DNA of 64,000 bases. It comes from Mycobacterium sp. ST-F2. GTDB taxonomy: Bacteria; Actinomycetota; Actinomycetes; Mycobacteriales; Mycobacteriaceae. Below the pieces are notes generated by a model. The model saw nothing but the letters and a program-made list of their open reading frames with translations, ran no database searches and was not told the origin of the DNA. The translations under genes were made by a program, and so were the position numbers. Position 1 is the stretch's first letter, and every line of letters starts with the position of its first letter. Positions 51,331 through 60,435 of the stretch are shown piece by piece. The stretch lies in NCBI RefSeq assembly GCF_001905655.1, contig NZ_JMHT01000063.1:1-64000 (forward strand). Direction: 5' to 3'.

Positions 51331-52281
51331 ATGTCTGCCATCGCCCGCAACGCAGCCGTCACCGTCGCCGGAACCCTGGCTGCTGGCCTCGCTTACGGGT
51401 CGTTGATCGAGCGCAACGCGTTCGTGGTCCGTGAGGTCACCATGCCGGTGCTGACGCCCGGTTCGTCGCCGCTGCGGGTGCTGCACCTGAGCGATCTGCA
51501 CATGATGCCGGCGCAGCGTCGCAAGCAGGCCTGGCTGCGCGAGCTGGCCCGCTGGGAGCCCGATCTGGTGGTCAACACCGGCGACAACCTCTCGCACCCG
51601 AAGTCGGTGCCGGCCGTGGTGCAGGCCATGGGTGATCTGCTGGCGGTGCCCGGCGTGTTCGTGTTCGGCAGCAACGACTACTTCGCGCCGAAGCCGAAGA
51701 ACCCGGCCAACTACCTGTTCAACAAGCACAAGCGGATCACCGGACGGCCGCTGCCGTGGCAGGACCTGCGCGCGGCGTTCACCGAGCGCGGCTGGCTGGA
51801 CATGACGCACACCCGGCGCGAGATCGAGGTCAACGGTCAGCTCATCGCCGTGGCCGGGGTCGACGATCCGCACCTCAACCGCGACCGCTACGACACCATC
51901 GCCGGGCGGCCCAACCCGGCGGCCAATCTGTCGCTGGGTGTCACCCACGCGCCGTACACCCGCGTGCTGGACCGGTTCGCCGAGGACGGCTACCAGCTGG
52001 TGCTGGCCGGCCACACGCACGGCGGGCAGCTGTGCGTGCCGTTCTACGGCGCGCTGGTGACCAACTGCGACATCGACACCTCGCGGGTGAAGGGTCCGTC
52101 CCGCTGGGGCGCGCACACGCAGCTGCACGTGTCCGCCGGCATGGGCACCTCGCCCTACACACCGGTGCGCTTCTGCTGCCGGCCCGAGGTGACGCTGCTG
52201 ACACTCGTGGCCGCGCCGACCGGCGGCGGACACACCGGTATCGGCGCCGATATGACGCAGCCGGCCGTCTCGGCACGGTGA
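51331..52281 (+). CDS. Metallophosphoesterase (Rv3683)
   Basis: 316 aa. Calcineurin-like motifs in order: HLSDLHM, NTGDNL, GSNDY (in place of GNHD), and GHTHGGQL. The hydrophobic N-terminus (AAVTVAGTLAAGLAYG) may anchor it to the membrane. The substrate may be a lipid or nucleotide phosphodiester; not known. Overlaps the next gene by 4 nt. Confidence 0.9.
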   Translation: MSAIARNAAVTVAGTLAAGLAYGSLIERNAFVVREVTMPVLTPGSSPLRVLHLSDLHMMPAQRRKQAWLRELARWEPDLVVNTGDNLSHPKSVPAVVQAMGDLLAVPGVFVFGSNDYFAPKPKNPANYLFNKHKRITGRPLPWQDLRAAFTERGWLDMTHTRREIEVNGQLIAVAGVDDPHLNRDRYDTIAGRPNPAANLSLGVTHAPYTRVLDRFAEDGYQLVLAGHTHGGQLCVPFYGALVTNCDIDTSRVKGPSRWGAHTQLHVSAGMGTSPYTPVRFCCRPEVTLLTLVAAPTGGGHTGIGADMTQPAVSAR

Positions 52282-53351
52282 GCCGCGACTGGGTCGACAA
52301 CGCCGTCCGCCTGATCGAGGCCGACGCCCGGCGCAGCGCCGACACCCACCTCTTGCGTTATCCGCTGCCGGCCGCATGGAGCGCGGACGTGGACGTCCAG
52401 CTGTACCTCAAGGACGAGAGCACGCACATCACCGGCAGCCTCAAGCACCGGCTGGCCCGGTCGCTGTTCCTGTACGGGCTGTGCAACGGCTGGATCGGCC
52501 CGCAGACGACCGTCATCGAGGCGTCGTCCGGTTCCACGGCGGTGTCCGAGGCGTATTTCGCGGCGCTGCTCGGGTTGCCGTTCATCGCGGTGATGACGGA
52601 GTCGACGAGCCCGTCGAAGATCGCACTGATCGAATCACAAGGCGGCCGTTGCCATTTCGTGGAGCAGTCGTCGCAGGTGTATGCCGAGGCGGAGCGGCTG
52701 GCACGCGAGACCGGCGGCCACTACCTGGATCAGTTCACCAACGCCGAGCGCGCCACCGACTGGCGCGGCAACAACAACATCGCGGAGTCGATCTTCTCCC
52801 AACTACGTGAGGAGGCTCATCCGATCCCGGAGTGGATCGTGGTCGGCGCGGGCACCGGCGGCACCAGCGCCACCATCGGACGGTTCCTGCGCTACCGGCG
52901 CCACGCCACCCGGCTGTGCGTCGTGGACCCGGAGAACTCGGCGTTCTATCCGTCGTGGGCCACGGGCGACCGGGACGTGTTCACCGGGGCGTCGTCGCGC
53001 ATCGAGGGCATCGGCCGGCCGCGGGTGGAACCGTCGTTCCTGCCCGGCGTGGTGGACGCCATGGTGTCCGTACCGGACGCGGCCTCAGTGGCCGCAGCAC
53101 GGCACGTGAGCAAGGTTCTGGGGCGCCGGGTGGGTCCGTCCACGGGGACGAACATCTGGGGTGCGTTCGGCCTGCTGGCCGCGATGGTGGCGCAGGGCCG
53201 CAGTGGGTCGGTGGTGACGCTCCTCGCCGACAGCGGCGACCGTTATACCGATACCTACTTCGACGACGCGTGGGTCAGCAGCCGCGGGCTGGACTCCGCG
53301 GAAGCCGTAGCGGCACTGGCGGAGTTCGAGCGCTCGGGGCGCTGGGCGTGA
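52278..53351 (+). CDS. PLP-dependent cysteine synthase/lyase-like protein (Rv3684)
   Basis: 357 aa from a GTG at 52278 (GTGA overlap). Fold-type II PLP enzyme: Lys in ITGSLKHRLA, the phosphate loop in VVGAGTGGTSAT, and EASSGSTAVS for substrate binding. Closest in pattern to cysteine synthase or cystathionine beta-synthase; in M. tuberculosis its homologue is called a probable lyase. It may be a cysteine desulfhydrase. Confidence 0.88.
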   Translation: MSRDWVDNAVRLIEADARRSADTHLLRYPLPAAWSADVDVQLYLKDESTHITGSLKHRLARSLFLYGLCNGWIGPQTTVIEASSGSTAVSEAYFAALLGLPFIAVMTESTSPSKIALIESQGGRCHFVEQSSQVYAEAERLARETGGHYLDQFTNAERATDWRGNNNIAESIFSQLREEAHPIPEWIVVGAGTGGTSATIGRFLRYRRHATRLCVVDPENSAFYPSWATGDRDVFTGASSRIEGIGRPRVEPSFLPGVVDAMVSVPDAASVAAARHVSKVLGRRVGPSTGTNIWGAFGLLAAMVAQGRSGSVVTLLADSGDRYTDTYFDDAWVSSRGLDSAEAVAALAEFERSGRWA

Positions 53352-53467
53352 TCATGGCGGCCGTTCCAGGCCGCCCGATACGCCGCCCGGTAGTCAGAAG
53401 TCGCGAACAGCCACAGCGCCGCCAGACCGAAGAATCCGCAGTAGAGCAGAGCTCCCAATCCGGTCAT
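53255..53467 (-). CDS. Small single-helix membrane protein overlapping the PLP enzyme gene
   Basis: 70 aa from the ATG at 53467 with GCGAGGAACG upstream. One transmembrane helix (LGALLYCGFFGLAALWLFA), then a basic juxtamembrane stretch (YRAAYRAAW) and a polar tail. The last 97 bases overlap the opposite-strand gene, so the tail composition is constrained by it. Plausible but not certain. Confidence 0.5.
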   Translation of the reverse strand: MTGLGALLYCGFFGLAALWLFATSDYRAAYRAAWNGRHDHAQRPERSNSASAATASAESSPRLLTHASSK

Positions 53468-53660
53468 GTTCGTTCCTCGCTTTCTCACCGTTGAGCTGTC
53501 GCCAATCACAGTTACTTGATTGAACGCACGATGAGCAAAAATCCATCCCGCCAGCGGACGTGATCTTGGCCGCTAACCCCGTCTACCTGCGGCTACATCA
53601 CCCCGCGAGGGCCGTTTGGCTTCTGAGGGCCCCGGTGCGATACGCTGTCGTGGCTTCACG

Positions 53661-53734
<74 letters not shown>

Positions 53735-53743
53735 CAAGTGAGC

Positions 53744-53785
53744 AAGGCCCTGACCAGGGAAATCTGGTCGGGGCCTTCTTCGTTT
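53744..53785 (+). terminator. Terminator after tRNA-Pro
   Basis: 14-bp stem with one mismatch (AAGGCCCTGACCAG with CTGGTCGGGGCCTT), then CTTCGTTT. It also lies at the end of the convergent DUF4262 gene. Confidence 0.8.
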
Positions 53786-54266
53786 ACGCGGGTCCGCCGT
53801 TCGGTTGCCTGCGGACGCCAAGAACTGGTTGCCTACGGCGACCGTGGCTCCACCCGCGCTCCCAAGGCCAGTGGCCACGAGCATCGGTCCACACAAGTTG
53901 GAACGCGCGAATTCGCGGACTGCAGAGTTCGACCGCGTATTTCAAATGCACGTCCGGATGTTCGACATCGATGACCTCGAATATGAACTCGCCCTGGTAG
54001 TCGATATGCATGGCGGGCTGCAAGAACGTCCCCTCCTCGACAATCTGATGGCCGAGTGAATTCAGCACACGGCCGGCCGTCTGAGGTTGTAACCCAGTGA
54101 CCAGCAACTCCGGCAGACCCAGGTTGTGCAGACCGATTGTGTACGCGAATGGCCGACGATCGTCTTCCACGAACTGGACGGCCCATCCGTGGTCCTTCAT
54201 GATCCCGCGCAACATGTCGAGGTACTCCTCGGTGGTGCCGTTTGGGTTATCGCATTTCCAGCACAT
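53784..54266 (-). CDS. DUF4262 domain protein
   Basis: 160 aa from the ATG at 54266. It starts with a CxxC pair (MCWKCDNP) and contains GWAVQFVEDDRRPFAYTIGL (shortened), the DUF4262 hallmark (FAYTIGL then LPELLVTG). Function unknown. The gene lies between tRNA-Pro and a displaced fragment of it (54334-54354) and uses less GC-rich wobble than its neighbours, suggesting transfer. Confidence 0.75.
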   Translation of the reverse strand: MCWKCDNPNGTTEEYLDMLRGIMKDHGWAVQFVEDDRRPFAYTIGLHNLGLPELLVTGLQPQTAGRVLNSLGHQIVEEGTFLQPAMHIDYQGEFIFEVIDVEHPDVHLKYAVELCSPRIRAFQLVWTDARGHWPWERGWSHGRRRQPVLGVRRQPNGGPA

Positions 54267-54333
54267 ATCCACCCCTTCCCTATGGTTGCGCCCAGCATCC
54301 ACCTGCCCACCGACAGGTTCTGCTGAAGCTGGC

Positions 54334-54354
54334 CGAAGAGGTCGCGGGTTCGAA
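54334..54354 (+). repeat. Partial tRNA-Pro fragment (candidate old att site)
   Basis: Matches the tRNA-Pro anticodon/T-arm region (53700-53720) at 20 of 21 bases, including GAAGAGGTCG and GGGTTCGAA. The pair brackets the DUF4262 gene. Confidence 0.65.
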
Positions 54355-54407
54355 ATGCCTTCGACGTCCCGCGTCGCCAAACCGACCCGGGAAGCTCGCG
54401 CGGCGAC

Positions 54408-54674
54408 CTATGCGCAGATGCTGACGTACGGCACGGTGATGCACGGCGGCGGCCACCCGGGCGCCCAGCCCTGACCGTTGCCCCAACCACGATGGCCCCA
54501 GCCCCAGCCGTGGTGGTCGTCCCAGTCGTCGCCGCCCCAACCGTGGTCCATGGGGATCATGCCCGGATCGTGCGCCGGCGCGGCGCTCGCAGTTCCCGAA
54601 CCGATACCCAGAACCGCAGCTACGAGGCCTGCGGCGAGTGCTGTTGTCGATGCAATCTTCCTGTACGTGGCCAT
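54408..54674 (-). CDS. Small secreted Gly/Trp/His-rich protein
   Basis: 88 aa. Signal peptide with cleavage near ASAAP. The mature part is about 55 residues with a repeat-like GWGG-DDWDD-HHGWGWGHRGWG region and a final segment with two cysteines (PPCITVPYVSICA). Tryptophan content is remarkable. The His/Asp clusters could bind metal. Not a family I recognise. Confidence 0.7.
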   Translation of the reverse strand: MATYRKIASTTALAAGLVAAVLGIGSGTASAAPAHDPGMIPMDHGWGGDDWDDHHGWGWGHRGWGNGQGWAPGWPPPCITVPYVSICA

Positions 54675-54788
54675 GGCCCGCCTCCGGAAACAAACCGATC
54701 AAAATCAGTGCTAGACACCGCAAGTCTAGTTTTTTGACGCTACGGATGACACCGGCCAAGCGAATCTCCCGGTGAGCTCCAACTCCAT

Positions 54789-54810
54789 AATGGAACAACA
54801 TTGTCCCATT
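54789..54810. promoter_or_regulatory. Palindromic operator before TetR gene
   Basis: AATGGAACAA-CA-TTGTCCCATT, 10-bp arms with one mismatch, 28 bp upstream of the TetR start. Likely autoregulatory operator for the TetR-MFS pair. Confidence 0.65.
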
Positions 54811-54837
54811 TTCGGCCAAACATGCTATTTTTGACAC

Positions 54838-55422
54838 ATGGCTGAACTGAAATCGCTCGACACGGGTGTGCGTTCGCGCACCCGCAAGGCGATTCTCGAT
54901 GCCGCCACCGCCGTCCTGGCGACCAATCCCGCGGCGTCGCTGAGTGACATCGCCGCCGCCGCGGGCGTCGGCCGCAGCACGCTGCACCGGTATTTCCCCG
55001 AGCGTTCCGAGCTGATCCGCGCCGTCGCCCTGTACGTGCACGAGATGTGCAACGCCGCCATCGACAAAGCCGAACCGGCCTGTGGTCCCCCGCTCGCGGC
55101 ACTGCGCCGCGTGGTCGAATCCCAGCTGGACCTCGGACCCATCGTCCCCTTCGTCTACAACGAGCCGACCATCGTGGCCGATCCGGAGTTGTCCGCGATC
55201 CTCGATACCGGCGACGAGGCGATAGCCGAAGTGCTGGCGCGGGTTTCGGCACGACCGCAGACCAGCCCACCGGAGTGGCCGCGCCTGGTTTTCTGGGCCC
55301 TGCTCGACGCCGGATATGAGGCACTGCGCCGGAACATCGCGCCGCGGGTCGAGATCGTCGACGCCATCATGGCCAGCCTGACGGCCGGCACCATCACCCT
55401 GGATCAATCCTCAACAAGTTAG
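54838..55422 (+). CDS. TetR family regulator of adjacent MFS pump
   Basis: 194 aa with HTH about residues 12-58 (AILDAATAVLATNPAASLSDI then GRSTLHRYFPERSEL). Ends 9 bp before the MFS gene, so they form an operon. Presumably represses the pump until a ligand binds. Confidence 0.9.
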   Translation: MAELKSLDTGVRSRTRKAILDAATAVLATNPAASLSDIAAAAGVGRSTLHRYFPERSELIRAVALYVHEMCNAAIDKAEPACGPPLAALRRVVESQLDLGPIVPFVYNEPTIVADPELSAILDTGDEAIAEVLARVSARPQTSPPEWPRLVFWALLDAGYEALRRNIAPRVEIVDAIMASLTAGTITLDQSSTS

Positions 55423-55431
55423 GTAATTCCC

Positions 55432-56952
55432 ATGTCCACCAGTCTCGTCACCAATGAGGTGACGAACCGGACCCCGCAACGCCATTGGTGGGCGCTGGCA
55501 GTGCTGATGCTGCCCGTGCTGCTCATCTCGATCGACAACACGGTGCTGGCCTTCGCGCTGCCCAGCATCGCTGAAGAATTCCGCCCGTCGGCTTCCACCC
55601 AATTGTGGCTCGTCGACATCTATTCACTGGTGCTGGCAACGCTTTTGGTGACCATGGGCAGCCTCGGCGACCGGCTCGGCCGGCGCCGCCTGCTGCTCAT
55701 CGGCGCGGTCGGGTTCGCCGCCGTCTCGGCCGCCGCGGCGTTCGCGCCCAGCGCCGGCTACCTGGTGGCCGCACGCGCCACGCTCGGCGTGTTCGGCGCC
55801 ATGCTGATGCCGTCGACGTTGTCGCTCATCCGCAACATCTTCACCGAGGCCACGTCGCGCCGGCTGGCCATCGCCATCTGGGCGTCGTGCTTCGCGGCCG
55901 GCTCGGCCCTGGGCCCGATCGTCGGTGGCCTGCTGCTGCAGCACTTCCACTGGGGCGCGGTCTTCATGATCGCGGTGCCGATCCTGCTGCCGCTGCTGGT
56001 GCTGGCCCCCAAGCTGGTGCCGGAATCACGGGACCCGAACCCGGGCCCGGTCGACGCGCTGAGCGTGCTGCTGTCGCTGTTCGCGGTCCTGCCGGTCATG
56101 TGGGCCATCAAGACCGCCGCGCACGACGGCCTCTCCACGCTGACGCTCGCGGCCGTCGCACTGGGCTTCGCCTCAGGTACCTGGTTCGTGCGCCGGCAGA
56201 ACAGCAGTGCCACACCGATTCTCGACATGCGACTGTTCGCTCACGGCCCGTTCACGGCGTCGATCCTGGCCAATTTCCTGTCGATGGTCGGCCTCATCGG
56301 GTTCCTGTTCTTCGTCTCGCAGCACCTGCAACTGGTGCTCGGCCTGGATCCGCTGACCGCGGCACTGGTCATGCTGCCGGGTGCGGCGGCGTCGACCATC
56401 GCGGGTATCGGCGTCGTGCGGCTGACCAAGCGGTTCGCGCCGCAGACGCTGATCGTGACCGGTCTGCTCCTGGTGGCCGCCGGCTTCCTGTTGATCCTGA
56501 CGTTCCGCCACGACCTCACCATGGTCGGGGTCATCGCCTCGTTCACCGTGCTCGAGCTGGGTGTCGGTGTGTCACAGACGATCTCGAACGACACCATCGT
56601 GGCGTCGGTGCCGCCCGAGAAGGCCGGCGCGGCGTCGGCGGTGTCGGAGACCGCCTACGAGCTGGGTGCGGTGCTCGGCACAGCCGGCCTGGGCACCATG
56701 TTCACGGCGTTCTACCGCGCGAATGTCGAACTGCCCGGGGCGCTTTCACCCGATCAGTCCGCCGACGCCGGGGAGAGCATCGGCGGCGCCATCTCGGTGG
56801 CCCGGACCTTGCCGACCGAACTGGGCAACAACCTGATGGAGTCGGCGCGCGCCGCCTTCGACTCGGGGATCGGCGCCACCGCAGCCACCGCGGCGGCACT
56901 GGCGCTGATCGCCGCGGCGATCGTGGCCGCGGCCTTCCGGGGCCGCAGCTAG
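55432..56952 (+). CDS. MFS drug transporter, DHA2 (EmrB/QacA) family
   Basis: 506 aa with 14 hydrophobic helices. Motif A in GSLGDRLGRRRLLLIG, motif C-like GSALGPIVGGLLL, and the early Asp in LLISIDNTVLAFALP (helix 1). Typical proton-driven efflux of cationic compounds. Substrate not known. Confidence 0.9.
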   Translation: MSTSLVTNEVTNRTPQRHWWALAVLMLPVLLISIDNTVLAFALPSIAEEFRPSASTQLWLVDIYSLVLATLLVTMGSLGDRLGRRRLLLIGAVGFAAVSAAAAFAPSAGYLVAARATLGVFGAMLMPSTLSLIRNIFTEATSRRLAIAIWASCFAAGSALGPIVGGLLLQHFHWGAVFMIAVPILLPLLVLAPKLVPESRDPNPGPVDALSVLLSLFAVLPVMWAIKTAAHDGLSTLTLAAVALGFASGTWFVRRQNSSATPILDMRLFAHGPFTASILANFLSMVGLIGFLFFVSQHLQLVLGLDPLTAALVMLPGAAASTIAGIGVVRLTKRFAPQTLIVTGLLLVAAGFLLILTFRHDLTMVGVIASFTVLELGVGVSQTISNDTIVASVPPEKAGAASAVSETAYELGAVLGTAGLGTMFTAFYRANVELPGALSPDQSADAGESIGGAISVARTLPTELGNNLMESARAAFDSGIGATAATAAALALIAAAIVAAAFRGRS

Positions 56953-58094
56953 GCGACCGCGTGCTGCCGGCGCTTGGCGATGCCGCCGGCCACTGACGTC
57001 GCCGCGACGGTCAACAACGCGCCGAGGATCAGGGCCGACGGCTCCCCGGGACCCAGCAGATGCTGCTGGGTCCCCAGCGTGGCGGCGGCCACCGGTACCC
57101 CCAGTTGTGCCGCCGCCAGCACGCCGAGCGACAGCGGTTGCCCGAACAACCGGCCGCTGAGATGTGCGAGCACCGCACCCGCACCCAGCGCCACACCGAG
57201 CCCGATCAGATCCGGATGCTCCCCCAACTCTCTCACCTCCAGGGACGCACCCAGCCATACGAAGAACAATGGTGCGAAGAACCCCTCGGTGATGCCGAAC
57301 AGCTGACGGGCCAGTCGGCGGGGTTCGCCGACCGCCGAAAGGCACAGTCCCAGCGCGAAACCCGCGAGCATGATCGACACGTGCGTCGACTTCGCCAGCG
57401 CCGCAAGGCCGAACAGAATGATCAGGCTGATCCGCAGCTCCAATGCCAGGTGCCGGCTGTGTGAGTACTTGTGCATCCGCTTGAGCCAGCCACGTTTGGC
57501 TTCGTAGCGCAGGAAGAAGTAGAGCAGGATCGCACATGCGGCGATCGCCAGCGCCCCGACGGCCGCGCGCGGTGCACCGGCCGGGTTGATGGCCAACGGC
57601 AGCAACACAATCGACGCGGCGTCGGCGATGGCGATCTGGGCGGTGACCGACAGCACCGGTGGCCCTTCCAGCCCCAGCGACTGGATCACCGGCAGCGCCA
57701 GCGCCGCCGACGATGAGGCCATGAGCACCGCATACAACGGGGCGTGCCCGGTACCGAAGAGATGGGCGATGACGACGCCGAACACCGCTGCCGCGGCACC
57801 CACCGCGATGGCCCGCGCCAGCGCCGTGGGCAGGTCTGCGCGTAATGACTTGTCGCGCACCGGCACATGGGTACCGACGATGAACATCACCAGGGCAAAG
57901 CCGATGTCCGCCAGCAAGACGAAGGTCGGGTTGTCCGCGTCGACGATGCCGAACCCGGTCCGCCCCACCACGATTCCGGCCACCAGCTCGCCGACGATCA
58001 CGGGTACGCGGAGGCGGGGCACCGCCGCCAACAGCGGCCCCACCAGGCCGATGGCAGCCAGCAGCGCCAGCGCGTGAAATCCGAAGTCACCCAT
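56949..58094 (-). CDS. Cation:proton antiporter, CPA2 (KefB/NapA-like)
   Basis: 381 aa with about 11-12 helices. GELVAGIVVGRTGFG near the N-terminus, and IAIADAASIVLLPL with an Asp in the ion-binding helix. C-terminal regulatory (RCK) domain absent. Exchanges Na+ or K+ for H+. Overlaps the convergent MFS gene end by 4 nt. Confidence 0.87.
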   Translation of the reverse strand: MGDFGFHALALLAAIGLVGPLLAAVPRLRVPVIVGELVAGIVVGRTGFGIVDADNPTFVLLADIGFALVMFIVGTHVPVRDKSLRADLPTALARAIAVGAAAAVFGVVIAHLFGTGHAPLYAVLMASSSAALALPVIQSLGLEGPPVLSVTAQIAIADAASIVLLPLAINPAGAPRAAVGALAIAACAILLYFFLRYEAKRGWLKRMHKYSHSRHLALELRISLIILFGLAALAKSTHVSIMLAGFALGLCLSAVGEPRRLARQLFGITEGFFAPLFFVWLGASLEVRELGEHPDLIGLGVALGAGAVLAHLSGRLFGQPLSLGVLAAAQLGVPVAAATLGTQQHLLGPGEPSALILGALLTVAATSVAGGIAKRRQHAVA

Positions 58095-58175
58095 CGGTCA
58101 CACCCTATTCTCGGCCGGTCCGGGGCGGGTGTGACGCAGCGAACTCTCAGCAGCCTGTTGCCTTCCGATAGCTTC

Positions 58176-58185
58176 CGATATATCG
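58176..58185. promoter_or_regulatory. Candidate PadR operator
   Basis: CGATATATCG palindrome, 55 bp before the PadR start, flanked by related half-sites (CCGATA, GCATCGG). PadR proteins often bind AT-rich palindromes at their own promoter. Confidence 0.5.
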
Positions 58186-58239
58186 TTAATGCATCGGAGG
58201 CGCATCTGACGTCTCCCGCCCGAAAGAGAGAACACATCT

Positions 58240-58962
58240 ATGGACACCCCATTCACCCCACCCGGCCGCCCGTTCGACGGAGCCGGTTTAGGTTTCACGC
58301 CACAGCATCGCGGCCCATTCGCCTCCCCCGCCGGCCCCGGCCGCCGAGAGATGCGCGAACAGTTCCGCGCTCACCTGCGGGAACACCGCGGTGACGCCGG
58401 TTTCGGCTTCGGCCCGGGCTTCGGCCCTGGTTTCGGCTTCGGACCGGGCTTCGGTCCCGGCCCCTTCGGACCGGGCGGCCCCCGCGGTCGACGTCACGGT
58501 GGCCGCGGACGCGGCAGTGGCCGCAGCCGGCGCGGTGACGTCCGCGCCGCCATCCTCAAGCTGCTCTCCGAGCGGCCGATGCACGGCTATGAGATGACCC
58601 AGGAGATCGCCGCACGCAGCGACGGCCTGTGGAAGCCCAGCCCCGGGTCGATCTACCCGACCCTGCAGCTGTTGGAGGACGAGGGCCTGATCACACCGAC
58701 CGAAAGTCGCGGCAGCAAGAAGACTTTCGAGCTCACCGACGAAGGACGCACCGTCGCCGATGCCATCGAGACGGCGCCCTGGGAAGAGATCGCCGACGGC
58801 GCCGACCCTGCCGCGCTGAACCTGCGCAACGCCCTCGGTCAGCTGTTCGGGGCCGTCGGCCAGTCGGTGCATTCCGCGAATGACGAACAGCAGCAACGCA
58901 TCCTGGACATCGTGAACAACGCCCGTCGCGAGATCTACCAGATTCTCGGCGAGTCCGAGTAG
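58240..58962 (+). CDS. PadR family regulator with Gly/Phe/Pro-rich N-terminal extension
   Basis: 240 aa. Winged HTH from about 102-180 (ILKLLSERPMHGYEMTQEIA, then GSIYPTLQLLEDEGLI). Residues 52-78 are repeats of GFGPGF type, and a basic RGRRHGGRGRG linker follows. The C-terminal helix (RILDIVNNARREIY) dimerises. The repeat extension is unusual in length and may be disordered; it could mediate DNA or self-association. Confidence 0.87.
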   Translation: MDTPFTPPGRPFDGAGLGFTPQHRGPFASPAGPGRREMREQFRAHLREHRGDAGFGFGPGFGPGFGFGPGFGPGPFGPGGPRGRRHGGRGRGSGRSRRGDVRAAILKLLSERPMHGYEMTQEIAARSDGLWKPSPGSIYPTLQLLEDEGLITPTESRGSKKTFELTDEGRTVADAIETAPWEEIADGADPAALNLRNALGQLFGAVGQSVHSANDEQQQRILDIVNNARREIYQILGESE

Positions 58963-58981
58963 GTCGCATAGCCTGAAACCC

Positions 58982-59725
58982 ATGAGCGACCTCGACCGGA
59001 TGCCGCGCGGCGGCCCACAGGCCTCCTGCCTGGACCGCGTGTTGCAGACCGACCAGCTCGAGTATCTCGACCGTGACGACGTCGACCCTGCGGTCAAACG
59101 CAGTGTGGTGCGGGCCCTCGAACTCGTCGGCGATTGGTTCGGCCTGCACGAGCGGTTCGCGCTGATCGCCATGGATGAGATGGCCGACGTCCCCGATCCC
59201 CGCATCCTGGAGCTCGGGGCCGGCCACGGCGGGTTGTCGAAGAAGGTGCTGGAGATGCACCCCACGGCGACGGTGACGGTCACCGACCTGGAACCGGACT
59301 CGGTCGCCGCCATCACCGCCGGCGATCTGGGTGCCGATCCGCGGGTGACGGTGCGCCATATGGATGCCACCGCCATCGACGCCGCCGACAATGCCTACGC
59401 CCTGGCGGTTTTCGCGTTGTCCTTCCACCACCTGCCGCCGGCAGCGGCCGTTCGCGTCCTCGCCGAAGGCACCCGGGTCGCGGACAAGCTGCTGATCATC
59501 GACCTGCCCCGGCCGCCGTCGCCGCTGCACCTGATGCGGCTGGCTACCATGCTGCCGCTGGCGCCGTTCGTGCCGTTCGTGCACGACGGGGTCATCAGTT
59601 CGCTCCGGGCCTACAGCCCGGCCGCGCTGCGGGCCCTGGCCGACCATGCCGGCGTCGACATCGAGTTGCGTGGTGGCCTGTGCACACCGCAGATCGCCAT
59701 CGCCACCCGGCGGTCCTCCGCGTAG
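58982..59725 (+). CDS. Class I SAM-dependent methyltransferase
   Basis: 247 aa. Motif I ILELGAGHGGLS at about residue 76, then TVTDLEPDS (motif II region) and FALSFHHL. Substrate unknown. Closely follows the PadR gene (19-bp gap), so it may be co-regulated. Confidence 0.83.
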   Translation: MSDLDRMPRGGPQASCLDRVLQTDQLEYLDRDDVDPAVKRSVVRALELVGDWFGLHERFALIAMDEMADVPDPRILELGAGHGGLSKKVLEMHPTATVTVTDLEPDSVAAITAGDLGADPRVTVRHMDATAIDAADNAYALAVFALSFHHLPPAAAVRVLAEGTRVADKLLIIDLPRPPSPLHLMRLATMLPLAPFVPFVHDGVISSLRAYSPAALRALADHAGVDIELRGGLCTPQIAIATRRSSA

Positions 59726-59735
59726 GTTTGAACCC

Positions 59736-60431
59736 ATGACCGACTCGTCGAACGAAGTGATGGATTGGGACAGCGTCTACCGGCAGGAAGGCGGATTCGA
59801 GGGTCCGCCGCCATGGAACATCGGTGAACCGCAGCCCGAGCTGGCGGCATTGATCGAGGCCGGCCAGGTCACCGGCGAGGTGCTCGACGCCGGCTGCGGC
59901 TACGCGGAGCTGGCTCTGGCGCTTGCCGCCGCGGGCCACACCGTGGTGGGCATCGAGCTCTCCCCCACCGCCGTCGCGGCGGCGAAACAGGCTGCCGCCG
60001 AACGGAATCTGACCAACGCCACGTTCGTGGAAGATGACATCACCACATTCACCGGGTTCGACGGCCGCTTCGACACCATCATGGATTCGACGCTGTTCCA
60101 CTCGATTCCGGTGGAGGCCCGCGACGCGTACCAGCAGGCGGTGTTCCGCGCGGCCGCACCGGGCGCCAAGTACTACATCCTGGTCTTCGCCAAGGGCGCT
60201 TTCCCGGCCGAGGCCGAGATGAAGCCGAACGAGGTCACCGAGGACGAGCTGCGCGGGGCCGTCGGTAAGTACTGGGCCATCGACGAGATTCGGCCGGCGT
60301 TCATCCACGCCGGCATGGTGGCAATGCCCCCGGTCCCGGGACAGCCTCCGCTGGAGATGCCGCCGCATGCCCTCGACGAGAAGGGCCGCCTGAAGATGCC
60401 GGCGTTCCTGCTCACCGCCCACAAGGCCTGA
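59736..60431 (+). CDS. Class I SAM-dependent methyltransferase, Rv3699-like
   Basis: 231 aa from the ATG at 59736. Motif I VLDAGCGYAELAL, then IELSPTAV and FDTIMDSTLFHS. A thiopurine/halide methyltransferase-like fold is suggested by WDSVYRQEG and PPPWNIGEPQPEL near the N-terminus. Convergent with egtE (4-bp gap), as Rv3699 is with Rv3700c. Confidence 0.85.
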   Translation: MTDSSNEVMDWDSVYRQEGGFEGPPPWNIGEPQPELAALIEAGQVTGEVLDAGCGYAELALALAAAGHTVVGIELSPTAVAAAKQAAAERNLTNATFVEDDITTFTGFDGRFDTIMDSTLFHSIPVEARDAYQQAVFRAAAPGAKYYILVFAKGAFPAEAEMKPNEVTEDELRGAVGKYWAIDEIRPAFIHAGMVAMPPVPGQPPLEMPPHALDEKGRLKMPAFLLTAHKA

Positions 60432-60435
60432 CGGC

